Assembly: GCA_003993805.1 (NCBI GenBank)
Contig: RSEF01000003.1
Coordinates: 106,899,958 to 106,963,957 of the forward strand
Direction of reading: 5' to 3'
Length of the DNA: 64,000 nt
Origin: Himantopus leucocephalus
Lineage: Eukaryota > Chordata > Aves > Charadriiformes > Recurvirostridae
Shown piece by piece: positions 1-11,300 of the stretch (within the stretch, counting starts at the first letter, position 1; every line of letters starts with the position of its first letter). A program made the position numbers and the translations under genes. The notes under the pieces are model-generated. The model saw only the letters and a list, made by a program, of their open reading frames with translations, had not been told where the DNA came from and searched no databases.

Positions 1-19
1 CCCCCCCCCCCCGCCGAAG

Positions 20-300
20 TTGCGTAGGATGTTGTGTGGTGAACTCCTGGGCTGTGCGCTGTTACGCACTGGAAAGGATCTTGTGGTGAAAGGAGCAGGA
101 TTTAAATTGATGGCATAACGTTTCCCCTCTGATCCCGTGTGCCTTGCCGCCCCCGGAGGAGATCGGGTAGTTCTGAGTTCAGAATGTGTCTTTGCACCAA
201 GCTGCAAATCATCTGCGCGGGGTTTCGTCAGCCGCCTTCCCCATCGCGCTGTCTCCGTGACGGCAGCCTGCTTCTGCATTATTTAGGAGAGATTCCCTTA
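20..300. other. CpG-enriched intronic stretch
   Basis: CpG dinucleotides are clearly denser here than in the following kilobases, for example around 145-170 and 215-265. It may be the edge of a CpG-rich region extending upstream of the window, but no promoter element can be identified. Confidence 0.4.
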
Positions 301-303
301 GTT

Positions 304-329
304 AAAAAAAAAAAAAAAAAAAAAAAAAA
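304..329. repeat. poly(A) homopolymer, 26 bases
   Basis: An uninterrupted run of 26 A, with a single unresolved base (N) at 336. No retrotransposon body is recognisable next to it, so it is listed as simple sequence. Confidence 0.95.
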
Positions 330-2441
330 CAAACANTCCAATGTTGAGCTTCCCTTTTATTTTTTTTTCCCCTCCTTGTGACTCTAATGGCCTGATTGGA
401 TTCATGCTCATCTCGTCTTTATGATGGGGTGCTAGCAACTGACCTTGATTAAATGACCTGTAAATTATTGGCCACATAGGAGCAATCCCTGATCTACCGG
501 GCAGTTGATGGCTTGAGTGCCTCTACCTAGGGAAAGGCTTTCCTGGCCTCAGTCAGAGTAATGTTGAAATATGAGGTAGCATCGCCTGGGTGCCTTCATT
601 TCTTATGTTTAGGCTAATTTAGGGGGGAATATTGTGAGGCACCTCTTCCCTTTAGAAGTTGCCATTTTATATTTACCTGCAGCCATATTAATAAAATGGC
701 AATGCAGATGGCCGTGATGGCTGTTTTCTGATCTCTGGAGGCATGAGGCTGCTTTGTAGAATTTGTAAATCTAGATCATCTGATTTTGACCCAGCCTGAA
801 CAGCAAGTGGTTGGTGTACCTGGAGCGTCTGGTTGGCTCCTCCTGTCTTCTCCCAAAGCAGCTGATCAGGCTGTCATTCGGGGGATGATGCTGGACTGAA
901 ATTGTGGGTCTGGTCTGCAGTTAGCGTTCCCCAAACGGTAACAGTGGCTGAGCTGTGGTTCCGGTGTTACTTCCCATACAGACAGCTTCGGGGGCAGACT
1001 AGAAGCAACTGCTTTCATTGAGTCAGGCATGGGCTCCTTTACTGGACTGTTTACTCACTGCAATAGAGATATTTTCCTCTGAAACACTCCTACTTTCAGT
1101 CAGTATTTCTGCTTTAAATATTCCAGATTTTTATTTATTTTTTTTTCTCCTGCCTTATGAGCTTAGAGCCCTCTGAATAGTTCCACCGATCTTGGTATGG
1201 AAATTGTGTTTGCTTTTGGAGAGCAAGTGTGAACGCAGGGTTCTTACAGCCCTGGCTTCGGTGTCAAAAGGCAGGGTAGTGGTTTGCCAGCAGCCCCGAA
1301 GCTCTGCAGGGAGGAATAATGCGAATCACTCTGAAAAAAAGTGTAGGATGTGCAACAAAACCGTCTGCCAGAGATGGGTACTAACTCAGGAGGTTGCATT
1401 GAAGAATCTTCTGGAAGACGTTTAATTGATTAGGTTTTGTTACATTACTGAAGAGCAAAGTCTGAATGCAGTCAAGTAATGAATGGCATATTGATAAGAA
1501 ATTCAGAGTGGTATTGTTTTTCATGGGTTTCCCTGACGGTTTCTATGGGGACAAAGACGCATTTCCCGTCTGAGTGCTGCTGCTGCCCTCTGATTGCACT
1601 TCTGTGGTTTCATTCACCAGTAATGGGAAAGCATTCATAGGCAGAATAGCTTCCCCTTTTTAAATAGCCATGATTCAGGGTTGTATTTTTTTTTTTAATG
1701 CATTAGACTAATGCAGTGTTTTATCAATGATCTGATAGATGCATAATGCTCTTTTTCCAAGTCCTTATTCAGGGTCTGCATTAAAACTTGAAATTATGTA
1801 CTGTAATTACGTAAGCCTTGACAAAAGTCTTTGTTGCCCTACAGTATGTCTACAAAGTGATTCTCATCCGGCTTTGGCAGTAGTTTACATTTGAACTTTG
1901 GGGATTAATTTTGTTGCAACCATTTGAATAGTCGAACTCGAATGCTGATGCTTTTGGAAAACTTTTTTTCTCCTGTGGGGGTCCTTCAGTTTGACTCGTG
2001 CGAGTTAATTATTTAGGGAATGAAAGGGTTTTAGAAATGTGACCTTTTTTTTAAAAAAAAAAAAGATTATTTTTGTTTGTCCTTTTTCTGCTCTGTAACG
2101 GGAGGTGCTTCAAAGCTGATTGTGATTTCACATCTCAGTGTTTGGTTTTGAGTCAGTCCCTTGCCTGACAAGTGTTGAATTTAGGGTTGTCCGGTTACTC
2201 TGCGATTGGATGCACTCCCCACCCTTTGCTGTGGAGGTTCTTTATTGTCAGAAACTACTTGCAGTTTTGAGGGTCTGTTTGTTGTTGTTGGCTTTTATTC
2301 TTTTTCCTGGATATTTCATTTCAGTGCTTCCTCTGAGAGTGAGTGTGTGGGGGAGAGAGAGATTGCTTCTCATCCAGGGCGTCTCTGCATTTCTGTGTAT
2401 TTAGACTCCCCTCTTTACTGTTGCCCCCTACACCCCNCCCT

Positions 2442-2462
2442 CCCCCCCCCCCCCAAAAAAAA
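2442..2462. repeat. C13/A8 homopolymer pair
   Basis: Thirteen C followed by eight A, with an N at 2437 just upstream. The C run reads as a G run on the other strand. Confidence 0.9.
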
Positions 2463-2806
2463 CCCAAAAGCTCTCTGGCTTGCAGAAAACAGAGGCAATG
2501 CTTGAAATGTGGAGGAAGGGAAGGCCAGCCAGAGCTGGAAGCAGTTTCTCGCGGAGATGGGGTGCTGTGCGCTGGGAAATAGTAGCTCCTGAGCCAGGCT
2601 GCTCCTTTTTGATTGCCTGAAAAAACATGAAATGACTGTAAAAAGGAGAGGGAGACTCACCGTTTACACCCACGTATTGTCCAGTTGTAGCCTGATTATA
2701 GATTGTGTTCTCTATGCGAGGCTGAGGTGTGTAAACTCATCCGTCGCTGGTGCAAACAGGCAGGAGTGTGTGTCCCCAGCCCCAGTGCTGGCTGCGGCGA
2801 CAGACG

Positions 2807-2960
2807 CTGGGTGAGGATGGAAAACCTGCCTTGTTGCCTTCTGCAAAGACACCCAGCCTTACAAAGGGAAATGGGGACGCAGGGACACTGGGCGAGGATG
2901 GAAAACCTTGTCGCCTTCTGCAAAGACACCCACCCAGCCTTACAAAGGGAAATGGGGACA
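2807..2960. repeat. 81-bp tandem duplication
   Basis: Two adjacent copies start at 2807 and 2888, both opening with CTGGG. Both share GAGGATGGAAAACC, CTTCTGCAAAGACACCCA and the block ending GGGAAATGGGGAC. The second copy lost about 4 bases after AAACC and gained a 4-base CCCA, so the period returns to 81. Because 81 is a multiple of three, open frames run through both copies, but nothing else suggests coding. Confidence 0.95.
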
Positions 2961-5900
2961 TGCCAGTTGCTTCAGCTGGTGATTGGGAGGGGGGAGAAAG
3001 TCACACTGAGGGCATGTACCTGGCGGGATGTGCTCGAGAGATGCAGCTCCCGCCGTCCGTGGGGGAAGCGTGGACCTGCGTGGAGTGGCGTGTCCAGTGC
3101 CCTACCAGCACCGCCTGGTTGCAGAGGAGCCATTTCACCGCTCCTACCTTATACACGAGGGTGAGGACTTGGAGGGCTGGCAAGGAGGGAGGAGGAGGAG
3201 GACTGAAGGTTGTGTTTTTGTTTAATTTGGGACCTTTTGTTTCCTCAAAGCCTGTCAACTCAGCAGGATGAAAAACCTGGTTGGAGTGTTTGCTTCATTT
3301 GGCCACAGCTCACGGAGGAGCAGGCAGATAAGGGCCAGCTGTTGTTCCATTTGCTTGCTTAAACAAAACCCGCCGTAGCATGCGCGGGGAGCTGCGGGCT
3401 GCAGCACCTTGCGAGAAAAGCAAAGCAGGGATATGGCTTCTCTATGCTGCTTCTGTTTTATTATCAAGAACTGATTTCTCCCGTTGGAGAAAGAGACGAG
3501 GGTTTTCTGACGCACCTTGCGGTCTGTTCTTTCTGATTTTGTAGCGTGTCCATTGTCGAAAATAAGAGATTAGAGAATCCCCATAATTTTCTGTAACATA
3601 AAAGCTTCTCGCCGAACTGTTTCTCTAAATTCTGCGGCAACTCGCAGAAATGTAAAATAGGATGGGAGAGTAAAGAGCGTTTCCCTGTGCTGTTGACACT
3701 GGGATGGCAGGAGAGCATGTGTGTGTGGGGGGGTGAATTCCCTCCTGTAAGTTGTGTATAAATAGCGTGCTCTGCCCCGCTCCCTGTGTGTGTGTTCTGC
3801 TTCTGTTAGCAGGAGCGAGGCAATGCTTTCCTGTCTGGCAGTTCAGTGACTTAATGCACATTTGAGAAGCTGGCCCCACCGTTTTATTGCTACACATAAT
3901 TTTCTATGGAAAAACTGAGGTGGGCAATGCAAATGGAACCTCAGCTCATGTCCCTGCCTTCCCTTTCGTTTCCTCCTCTCTGTTCTCTGCCCTCCTTGGA
4001 GTGTTTTCTTTCTCCGGGCATTTCTCCTCTCTGCTCTTCCTGGGCTGTGCAGGTGCGGGAACGTGTCCAAGCTGAGCATCGTGAAAGGTTTCTTCTCTCG
4101 TCAGTCTCTGGTTTTGGACCCTCTGAGCTGTGTATGGAGGGAAATTGCTGTGGTCTTGATAATTATAGTTAAGTTTCCCCTTGCAGCCGGCTTCCTGCGT
4201 GAGGTATTGCTGCTGTAAAGTATTGTTTGACTGCTAACGAGGGGGTTGGGGGTTGTCCATGCCCTGGAGAAGTGCCGTTAGGCTGGCAATGGGTAATTAA
4301 TCAGGAAGCAGGTGTGTTGCGCAAACCCCATCAGCATCCGCACCGGAGGAGAAAACACTGGCCTGTTTGAGGAGAGAAGGAGCTGCCTTGACACACTGGG
4401 CTCGGGAGCCAGGTATTCTCAATTCTGTGTTTATGACTTCCTGATTTGGGGCACGTTGCCAGAGGGGCTTTCACCTCTGCTAGTAAACGTCTCTAGCTGT
4501 TGAAAAGGTCCAAGTGTCATTATGAGAGTTTATGGCATGGTTGCCTCTGGAGTGCTCCACAGAGTAAAATGCTCTTCTGTTGGTTCAAAGAAGATAGTGC
4601 TGAGCTGCCCTGCAACCAAGGCTAAGCCAAAGCCGGCCCAGCTGTCTTTTGCAACTCAAGCCTGAGCAATGCTAACATTTAGGAAACAGGGCTCTCCTTG
4701 TCTGTTTTAATGCCTGTTAAATGATGTGCTTCAGTCCAGAGATGCGAGTTCTGCTTTCTGGGATGAAGTTCAGTCCCTGCCTGTGGATGTCTGTGGTATG
4801 GGAACACAGCCATGACACAGGGCTAAGGGCGATCATATGGACCGGTGAGGTTGAGGGACGAGGACAGTAACACCTGAAGTTGAATTATGATCCTGAGCTG
4901 TTGAAAGGAGAAGCTGCGCTGCTGCTAGGTCGCTCTTCCGTCCAGAGGCACTGGACGAGTCCTGTTGCGTTGTACTGATTCTGCTCTCAAAGCCAACCAT
5001 TGCTGGCAAACAGTCTAAAGGGTAATTGGTAATCCTTTTGGATGCCCTTAACAGGGACAGATTTTTAAATATAGTTACAGACGCTAGCAGTGAGAATTAA
5101 AAGAAAAAAGGTTATGTTCATCTACTGCTGTGACAAGCAAGTTTGGCGTATTTTTTTTTCTGCTCCTGTGTGATACCCATAGGGAAGAAAATTCTCTTGC
5201 AGAAATAATTACTGCAGCACAATGACAGGTTCACAGTGCTTTGCAGGCAGAAGGAGTTTGCAATCTAGATAAGACATCCCTGTCATCTCTCTGCAGGCTC
5301 TTTGCTAGCCTCTCCGTTCGTTCCAATGTGAGGAGCTCCTCTGGTTCGGCTGGGTAGATAAGCTTGCTGTTAACCTTGGCATTCAGCACACCTGATCTCC
5401 CTTTGCCCAAAGGTCTATTTAGGAAGACTGAAATCTGTTAAACTTTCTCTTCCTTAATGCTGGAATAAAGAAAAATCTTGGTTGGTCAGAGGGATTGGAT
5501 CGTTTGGGGTCACAGTGACGATTTTATTCCTGTTGAACCTTGTGGAATTACAGGCCCAAGTAACTGCTCGCCAGGGGGAAGGTGTCAAAATAACCTTGTC
5601 TAGTTAGGACTAGACTTGTATTTGGACGTGAGTCTTACACAGGTACATTAGAGCGCAGCCGACAGAAAAAATCTTGAGGCTTCTGTCTTTGTTTGGAAAT
5701 CACATCTATGTAAAATTTACCAAGAGCATGAATATGACAATTACTTTCATCTTTTTAAGACCTTACTAAGGCGTTTACTGGACATTACTGTGTTTGAAAC
5801 CTTGTGTGTGTGGCAGTATTCCCTGGAAGTCTCAGTATCTCTAAACAGTATAGAAGAGACAGTATCAGCTATCTGTAGCAAGTGCTGTGAGTGGGATTTT

Positions 5901-6013
5901 AAACTGATGCGCTTCTGTGGTTGTTGAATTTTGTATAGTATTACTGTTGTAACCATATAGTTGTAACAGCCCAGAATTTGTGTTTTGATGTTTGCTTACC
6001 TTGATGGTTTTGG

Positions 6014-6030
6014 GTTTTTTTTGCCCGCAG
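6014..6030 (+). promoter_or_regulatory. TRIB2: 3' splice acceptor of TRIB2 last exon
   Basis: A T-rich tract ends in GCCCGCAG at 6030, followed by the exon base G. The first exon base completes a codon split with the upstream exon (two bases upstream, one here), after which the frame reads T-R-V-K-L-E. This matches the family's sequence just before its altered DFG motif, which fixes the junction. Confidence 0.9.
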
Positions 6031-6499
6031 GACTAGAGTGAAATTGGAAAGCCTAGAAGACGCTTATATTTTAAGAGGAAATGATGACTCTCTCTCTGAT
6101 AAGCATGGATGCCCAGCCTATGTGAGTCCAGAGATCTTGAACACAAATGGCAGCTACTCTGGCAAAGCAGCGGACGTATGGAGTCTAGGTGTCATGCTTT
6201 ATACCATGCTAGTTGGACGCTATCCTTTCCATGACATTGAGCCTAGTTCCCTCTTCAGCAAGATCCGTCGTGGGCAGTTTAACATTCCAGAAACTCTATC
6301 CCCCAAGGCAAAATGCCTCATACGTAGCATACTGCGTCGGGAGCCATCGGAAAGGCTGACTTCACAGGAAATTCTGGACCATCCGTGGTTTTCTACAGAT
6401 TTTAATGTATCGAATTCAGGATATGGTGCTAAGGAAGTATCAGATCAGCTGGTGCCTGATGTCAACATGGAAGAAGACTTGGACCCATTCTTTAACTGA
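6031..6499 (+). CDS. TRIB2: TRIB2 last coding exon: pseudokinase C-lobe and COP1-binding tail
   Basis: The exon encodes the last ~155 residues of Tribbles homolog 2, about 343 residues in full. TRIB2 is a catalytically impaired pseudokinase scaffold that brings substrates such as C/EBP-alpha to the COP1 ubiquitin ligase and also binds MEK1. Visible motifs are SLE at 6050-6058 (replacing the metal-binding DFG of active kinases), SPE at 6125-6133 (activation-segment end, APE equivalent), the helix-F block [24 protein letters not shown] at 6380-6391 (MEK1-binding region), and DQLVPD at 6443-6460 (COP1 motif). The frame ends in LDPFFN and a TGA at 6497-6499. The acidic [11 protein letters not shown] tail separates it from TRIB1 and TRIB3. 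A GTG at 6038 is internal, not a start. No frameshift or internal stop is seen, so the exon appears functional. Identity rests on recalled family sequence. Confidence 0.97.
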
Positions 6500-6605
6500 G
6501 CACAAAGACTGGTGTTCAGAAGGTACACAACCTGGAGATGGACACATGAAGGAGCCCTTCCTGACCGTGTTAAATCACATCCTGCATCAGCCTAGCTTGG
6601 TAGCA

Positions 6606-6613
6606 AAAGACAC
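6606..6613 (+). promoter_or_regulatory. miR-511 seed match in 3'UTR
   Basis: AAAGACAC is complementary to nucleotides 1-8 of miR-511-5p (GUGUCUUU). Human TRIB2 has been reported as a miR-511 target. Whether this bird expresses miR-511 is not known from the window. Confidence 0.45.
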
Positions 6614-6673
6614 TCAGAGGTCCTCGGATTGAGAAGGAACCTCCACAAGGAGCTAATATAACAAATGTAGCAT

Positions 6674-6698
6674 GGGGACAGACTGGGGGGGCGGGGGG
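6674..6698 (+). other. Candidate RNA G-quadruplex in 3'UTR
   Basis: GGGG at 6674-6677, a 7-base loop, then G7 at 6685-6691, a single C and G6 at 6693-6698. The G7 can be split into two G3 runs with a one-base loop, giving four G3 runs with loops of 7, 1 and 1 or more. It sits about 175 bases after the stop codon on the transcript strand. Confidence 0.55.
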
Positions 6699-7098
6699 AG
6701 CTTGCTATCAGGTTAGATTGATTTGGAGGAGAAAAGGCAGCATGGAGCAATTGTAGCTTCTCACCTTTTTGGAGCCAAGGAGACTGCACATGCCAATTCT
6801 GGTGCAGCTGTATCACTCCTATTTCTGTTCCATTAAAAATAGTGGTAACTCACGACAAATAGAAACTTTTTTGCCTCAGCTCACATCTTGGCATCGCACT
6901 GTTAGATATTTAACTTCAGCCATTATTCAGGGAAAGTACAATTGGCTAACATTTTTTTTAATCGGATGTCTAATAATTAATGGGATTAATTTAAGAAAAA
7001 AATTAGGTGCACAAAGACGGACATGAAAAGTGGGTGCTAAAAACAAACAAAATTTCAGTTCATGTCTCTTGATAGCTATTTTCAACTCATTTCTTCTA

Positions 7099-7104
7099 AA
7101 TAAA
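7099..7104 (+). terminator. TRIB2: Proximal poly(A) signal (AATAAA)
   Basis: AATAAA about 600 bases after the stop codon. If used, the transcript would keep the miR-511 match and G-rich element but lose the Pumilio, AU-rich, let-7 and miR-26 sites. Usage is unknown. Confidence 0.4.
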
Positions 7105-7417
7105 CTACTTAATATTCTTGTCAGGAAATGACATTTTAATGCTTTGTTCCCTTAAGGGGAAGTAACTGTCATTTAACAAGCTGTTCTGTTTTGTGTCAAA
7201 TGGTTTGTTGCAGGAAGCTATTATAACTCGAACTTCCAGATGCATTACTGCTATAATAGGGGGAAAAAAAAGAAGAAAACTATATAAATTTTTTTTAAAG
7301 ATATGAGATACTGGCTTCCATATTGCCATGCTGCACGTATATGACTAGAGAGGGCAGAAAGCCCTTAGTCGTGTCTTTGTCTGAGAACCGATCTCTTCTT
7401 TAACTGACTGGCCCACG

Positions 7418-7425
7418 TGTAAATA
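7418..7425 (+). promoter_or_regulatory. Pumilio response element TGTAAATA
   Basis: A perfect match to the PUM consensus TGTANATA on the transcript strand of the 3'UTR. A single element; function is inferred. Confidence 0.4.
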
Positions 7426-7638
7426 GAGGGCTCTTTATTATTGAAGAAGAGTATTGTGGGTTTTTTTTTTTTTCTTTGAATTCCTCTCAACTTGGGAAAA
7501 GAATTGTTTGGGTTTGATTTTTGTTTATGTCCAGAATAAGAAATAAGAGGGTATTAATAAGCTGAACATTTATATTACAGATATTCCTCTTGAAACATAC
7601 ACAGTAATATGCACCTTTTGTATTGTCAAGACTTATTC

Positions 7639-7646
7639 TATTTATT
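7639..7646 (+). promoter_or_regulatory. AU-rich element core TATTTATT
   Basis: Eight of nine bases of the TTATTTATT destabilising nonamer, in an AT-rich part of the 3'UTR. Confidence 0.35.
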
Positions 7647-7896
7647 GAAGAAAATGTCACAGTAGTGATGTATTAAGCCAGTACTTCAATTACGGGTTGA
7701 CTTGGGATGACATGTTACATGCTGTAGTTAACACACTTCTTTTCTGTTCAGGTATTTCTGTCCCTAAATAACTTTTTATTTAGCTTTTTTTTTTCTAGAT
7801 AGCTTTATTTGATTTAGACTGGCAAATGTTTTTATTACTGCTTTTATATTGCTGTATGATATTGAAATCTCTTGGCATAAATATTTGTGTTTCCAG

Positions 7897-7903
7897 TACC
7901 TCA
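7897..7903 (+). promoter_or_regulatory. let-7 seed match (7mer-A1)
   Basis: TACCTCA pairs with let-7 nucleotides 2-7 and carries the A opposite nucleotide 1. It is a weak class of site, so function is uncertain. Confidence 0.3.
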
Positions 7904-7990
7904 GTTGTTCTGATATTACTGCCTGTATACGTTTTGTGAAGTGGTCATGTTTTTGGGTAGGTACATGTGGACTCTGTAGTATGTAAATGT

Positions 7991-7998
7991 TACTTGAA
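7991..7998 (+). promoter_or_regulatory. miR-26/miR-1297 8mer seed match
   Basis: TACTTGAA is a full 8mer site for the UCAAGUA seed shared by miR-26 and miR-1297. Human TRIB2 has been reported as a miR-1297 target, which makes a site in the avian 3'UTR credible. Confidence 0.5.
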
Positions 7999-8353
7999 TT
8001 TGTGCTTAATTATAGTATGTGGCATGTGCGTACAGCTACTTGGCATTTGACGTATGGATGCTATTTGCCTGCCTTGCAGGAAAGTTATGGTCCCACTCTC
8101 AAGAGGATGTTTCACAGTTCTTTATCAAGAGACAAAGCTAGCTGCAGCTGACCTGCCTTGGTTCTATTTTGGTAACTAAGAATATAAAGGAGTAATGTTT
8201 TTACACTCTGAAGATGGTGCTGTGTCAAGAAGGACTTTTTTTTATTTTATAAGTACCTTATAGGAGGAAAGATTGGTGATGTGCATGGTGGGGTTTTACT
8301 GCCTCTGGTGCTTTGTCATGTATTTGGTTTAATGTTTTTGTCCTAATCTCTTC

Positions 8354-8363
8354 AATAAATAAA
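8354..8363 (+). terminator. TRIB2: Distal overlapping poly(A) signals
   Basis: Two overlapping AATAAA hexamers at 8354-8359 and 8358-8363, with GT-rich sequence 25-35 bases later. Taken as the main TRIB2 transcript end. Confidence 0.8.
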
Positions 8364-8385
8364 ATTGTGCATATTTAACTAAACT

Positions 8386-11300
8386 TCGGTGGTGAACAAT
8401 GTTCTTACTGAATATCTGAGGTGCTGCAGGAGTCTGCCTCGTTAGGATCGTTTAGCCGGTATTTTTTCTGCTGCTAACAAGCTCTTGCCAGACCTGTGAG
8501 CTGAGAAAGCTTAGCACTTACATTTACAAGGTGACACTGTAAGCCTTTTCATCAAAAATTATACTGTTTGCTATGAATGAAACTGACTTTTATTTTCTTT
8601 ATTTTCTTTTCGCTTGTCCCTACCACTTATCAAGCCCATTTACCTTTTTCAAGTAGGGTATGGAAATGCAGTAAGAACTATGTCTTTTGGTGGTGAAGAG
8701 AGGTACCAAAATGGAGCAATCCGGCACATGCACTTTCCAAAGTCCTGGAGAAATCTGCATCTTGCACTTGCCCCTCAATTCCGAAAGGGATGGAGCTGAG
8801 AGAGCACCTCCTAATTTACTGTCTTTTATTTAAGGCTGGATCCTGTTTCTGTTGTTCGTCTTGGGTAATAATTAATAGATGCACGCAGTGAGATCACATA
8901 GGTGCATATGGAGTAATAAGGTGCTTTGTGAACCTGAGGCAGGACAGATGAATCCTTAAGAAAAGACCATTTGAAGGGGGCTTTGATTTGAACCAGGCTG
9001 CACTCTGTTTTCAGCAGTTCTATGGTTTGAAAGAGCTGTAGGTAGCCGATGGCCACCCCTAAAGAAACATCCCACTGCCCTGAACCCCTCCACTGCAAAA
9101 TGAGAGTATTGCACCGAAACTGCCAGCACAGGGGTTGCTGTCAGTCTGGCTAACTGGACATGATTTCATCCTAGGTAATTCCTGGCATGTGTTGAATATT
9201 TCGGTTGGTAGGTTGAGAATTAAAACCGTTGATTATAGCACCAACCAGAAATGTTATTAACACGTAGAAACACTTGAAGATCAGTTTTTAAATGATCTGT
9301 GTGCCTGCAGCCAAAGTTTAAATTACTTGAAACTCTTTCAAATCGAACTCCCACAATAAATGTGCTTTATAGAAAAAAGCAGATTGTAATCAGTCATAGA
9401 GAGAAGGGGAGGGGGGAGTGCTGAGGGTTTCCCTCTCCTCCACTAAAACTTATGTGAACGGCTTCTGTTCTGTTTGGGTGGAAGTAGTTAGACCTTATTT
9501 TACAGCAACCTGCACGCTTGCTTTTTCACTGCCAGTAATTGTATGAAAAACACGGCTGACTAATGATTGCTCGTTTGCAGTGAATTTTTTTTATTCGAGG
9601 CAAAAGCTTTCTTGGTGTTACTGCAGAGGAATCCTTTGGCAGCTGAAGTCAGCTTTATAAAATGCTGAAGGGGTGCCTTGTTTTCGGAGCTTTCTTGTCC
9701 CTAAAGTGAAACCTGAGAGAGGGATTTGTGATTCAAACAGCTGATTTCTGGCTCATTTTTATTCCTGCTTTGTCGGTGCTGTTAGTGGAGTACAGGTAGA
9801 GCACTGCTTGCTGCAGAAAGGCTTCAACAGCTTTCTTAGTGCTGCTCGACCCTCGATTTGGGTAGCAACTCCAGTGGGATGCAGGATTTTGCTAAGCACA
9901 GACTGCAGGATGGGCTCAGCTGCCTCCCGGTCCTGGGGAAAGAGACGATACTCTCACAACGGTGCAGGGTGAAAAGCCGTGTCTGCAAACAAAATCATTT
10001 CACAGAACGAGACCCTATGGTAGCAAAAGCCCCTCGGCCCCTCTGTTTCCTCTAGCCCTCCCGATTAAAAAAAACCCTAAAATTATTTTGTTATTTACCA
10101 TGACATTTATTTTGTCAATGCAGCACTGTGTGCAATTTCAAGCTACAGGCTTTTCTTCAGGACTGCACAAACAAGTGACAATTATTCCTTTGGCACCATG
10201 ATGTCATATAACCTGATCCCTTAGCCTTACTGAGGTGTGCACGTGTTATGGGGATAAACAAGTCAATTAAAAATGCATTCTCTTAGAGATAAACCTTGGT
10301 AAACCTGTGTTTCTGGGGAAAAAAAAAAGCCCAACCCAAGCCCCTAAAACCCCAAACCACACTTTCCTGGCAGTCAGAGAGGAGGGTATGAAATGTGATG
10401 CCAAGGAAAAATTATTGGGAAGGGGAAAAAATAATGCTCCTCATCCTGAAATGATTATGTTGAAATTTGGAAATGTATGAGTGAGCTCTGTGACTAATAG
10501 CATAATGAATACCAAAAGAATTAGTAATGATCAGTTCTTTATTCTTAAAGTTTTGTCTAAGGTTTCTATGAAAAAACTTGCTAATTTAATAAGTGACAGT
10601 ATAGCTAACAACTTAACTAGCTTGTAACTTTCCTATTCATTCAGTAGAAGCAAATGTTGAAAATTGGTAACACGATGAGACAAATTGAAATCAAAGTGTA
10701 AGTAAAGCAGAGTATAAATGACCCCTAATGTGGTGTAATTCCACTGGAACATGAAAAAGGACTGAGGAAAACTTATTGCAAAAAAAAGAAAAAACCCCAA
10801 ACTTAAATCGGGCCAGTTCTGGCAGTGACTTTTGCTTTTCCCAACGTCCTTGATAGTTATGTTCTTGGTACCAGTTTCCGTGCCTCTGTTTCTGCTTTTT
10901 TGACTTCTGAATTAAACCAATTTAGGCAATTTACTTGAAATTTTCATCCTCCCTGGTGGCCTCTGTACAAGTTTGAAACTCTAGGCCATATTTGGCTTGG
11001 AAAATTTTAAATACATTGGTGAGTGTATGTAAATGCAAGGAAAAATGTATTTACAGTGATGGGAGTGTAAATCCTGAGAAATATATTTGATATTATTTGC
11101 GCTGATGTAAATGAGTGGAAATAATTTCTTAAGGGCTTAAATGAACCTGACTTCTGTGCCGAGAGGTGTCATTCATTCTAGTTATTATTCAATTTAAATT
11201 CGTTTAGACTCCTCAAGAAAAATGGCTCAGCACAGGAGTCGATCCCATTGTTCTGGCTCTCCTGCCTTCTTCGCACAACATCCATAGCCTGCAGGGGAAA

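Larger units (their letters stand above)
1..6030 (+). other. TRIB2: TRIB2 last intron (3' part)
   Basis: This is non-coding sequence leading into the splice acceptor at 6030. The first two TRIB2 coding exons (N-terminal region and pseudokinase N-lobe) were looked for by reading translated sequence and were not found, so the intron is longer than 6 kb here. It contains a 26-base A run at 304-329, a C run at 2442-2454, an 81-bp tandem duplication at 2807-2960, and two stretches with noticeably more CpG than the rest (about 20-300 and 2750-3140). Open frames over 2703-3271 arise from the GC-rich duplication, occur on both strands, and are not taken as genes. That this is intron 2 is inferred from the known three-exon TRIB2 structure. 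Confidence 0.85.
6500..8385 (+). other. TRIB2: TRIB2 3'UTR
   Basis: AT-rich transcribed tail from the TGA to just past the AATAAA pair at 8354-8363. The end is an estimate, taking cleavage 10-30 bases after the signal; GT-rich sequence (GGTGGTG near 8390) follows, as expected for a downstream element. The length of about 1.9 kb is reasonable for TRIB2. It contains the candidate microRNA, Pumilio, AU-rich and G-quadruplex elements listed separately. No repeat element interrupts it. Confidence 0.85.

Noticed and set aside
2703..3271. Two overlapping plus-strand frames of 153 and 173 codons
   Set aside because: They run through an 81-bp in-frame tandem duplication inside the TRIB2 intron, have competing frames on the minus strand and no family motif.
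6405..6632. 75-codon frame overlapping the end of TRIB2
   Set aside because: Out-of-frame shadow of the true coding exon running into the 3'UTR.
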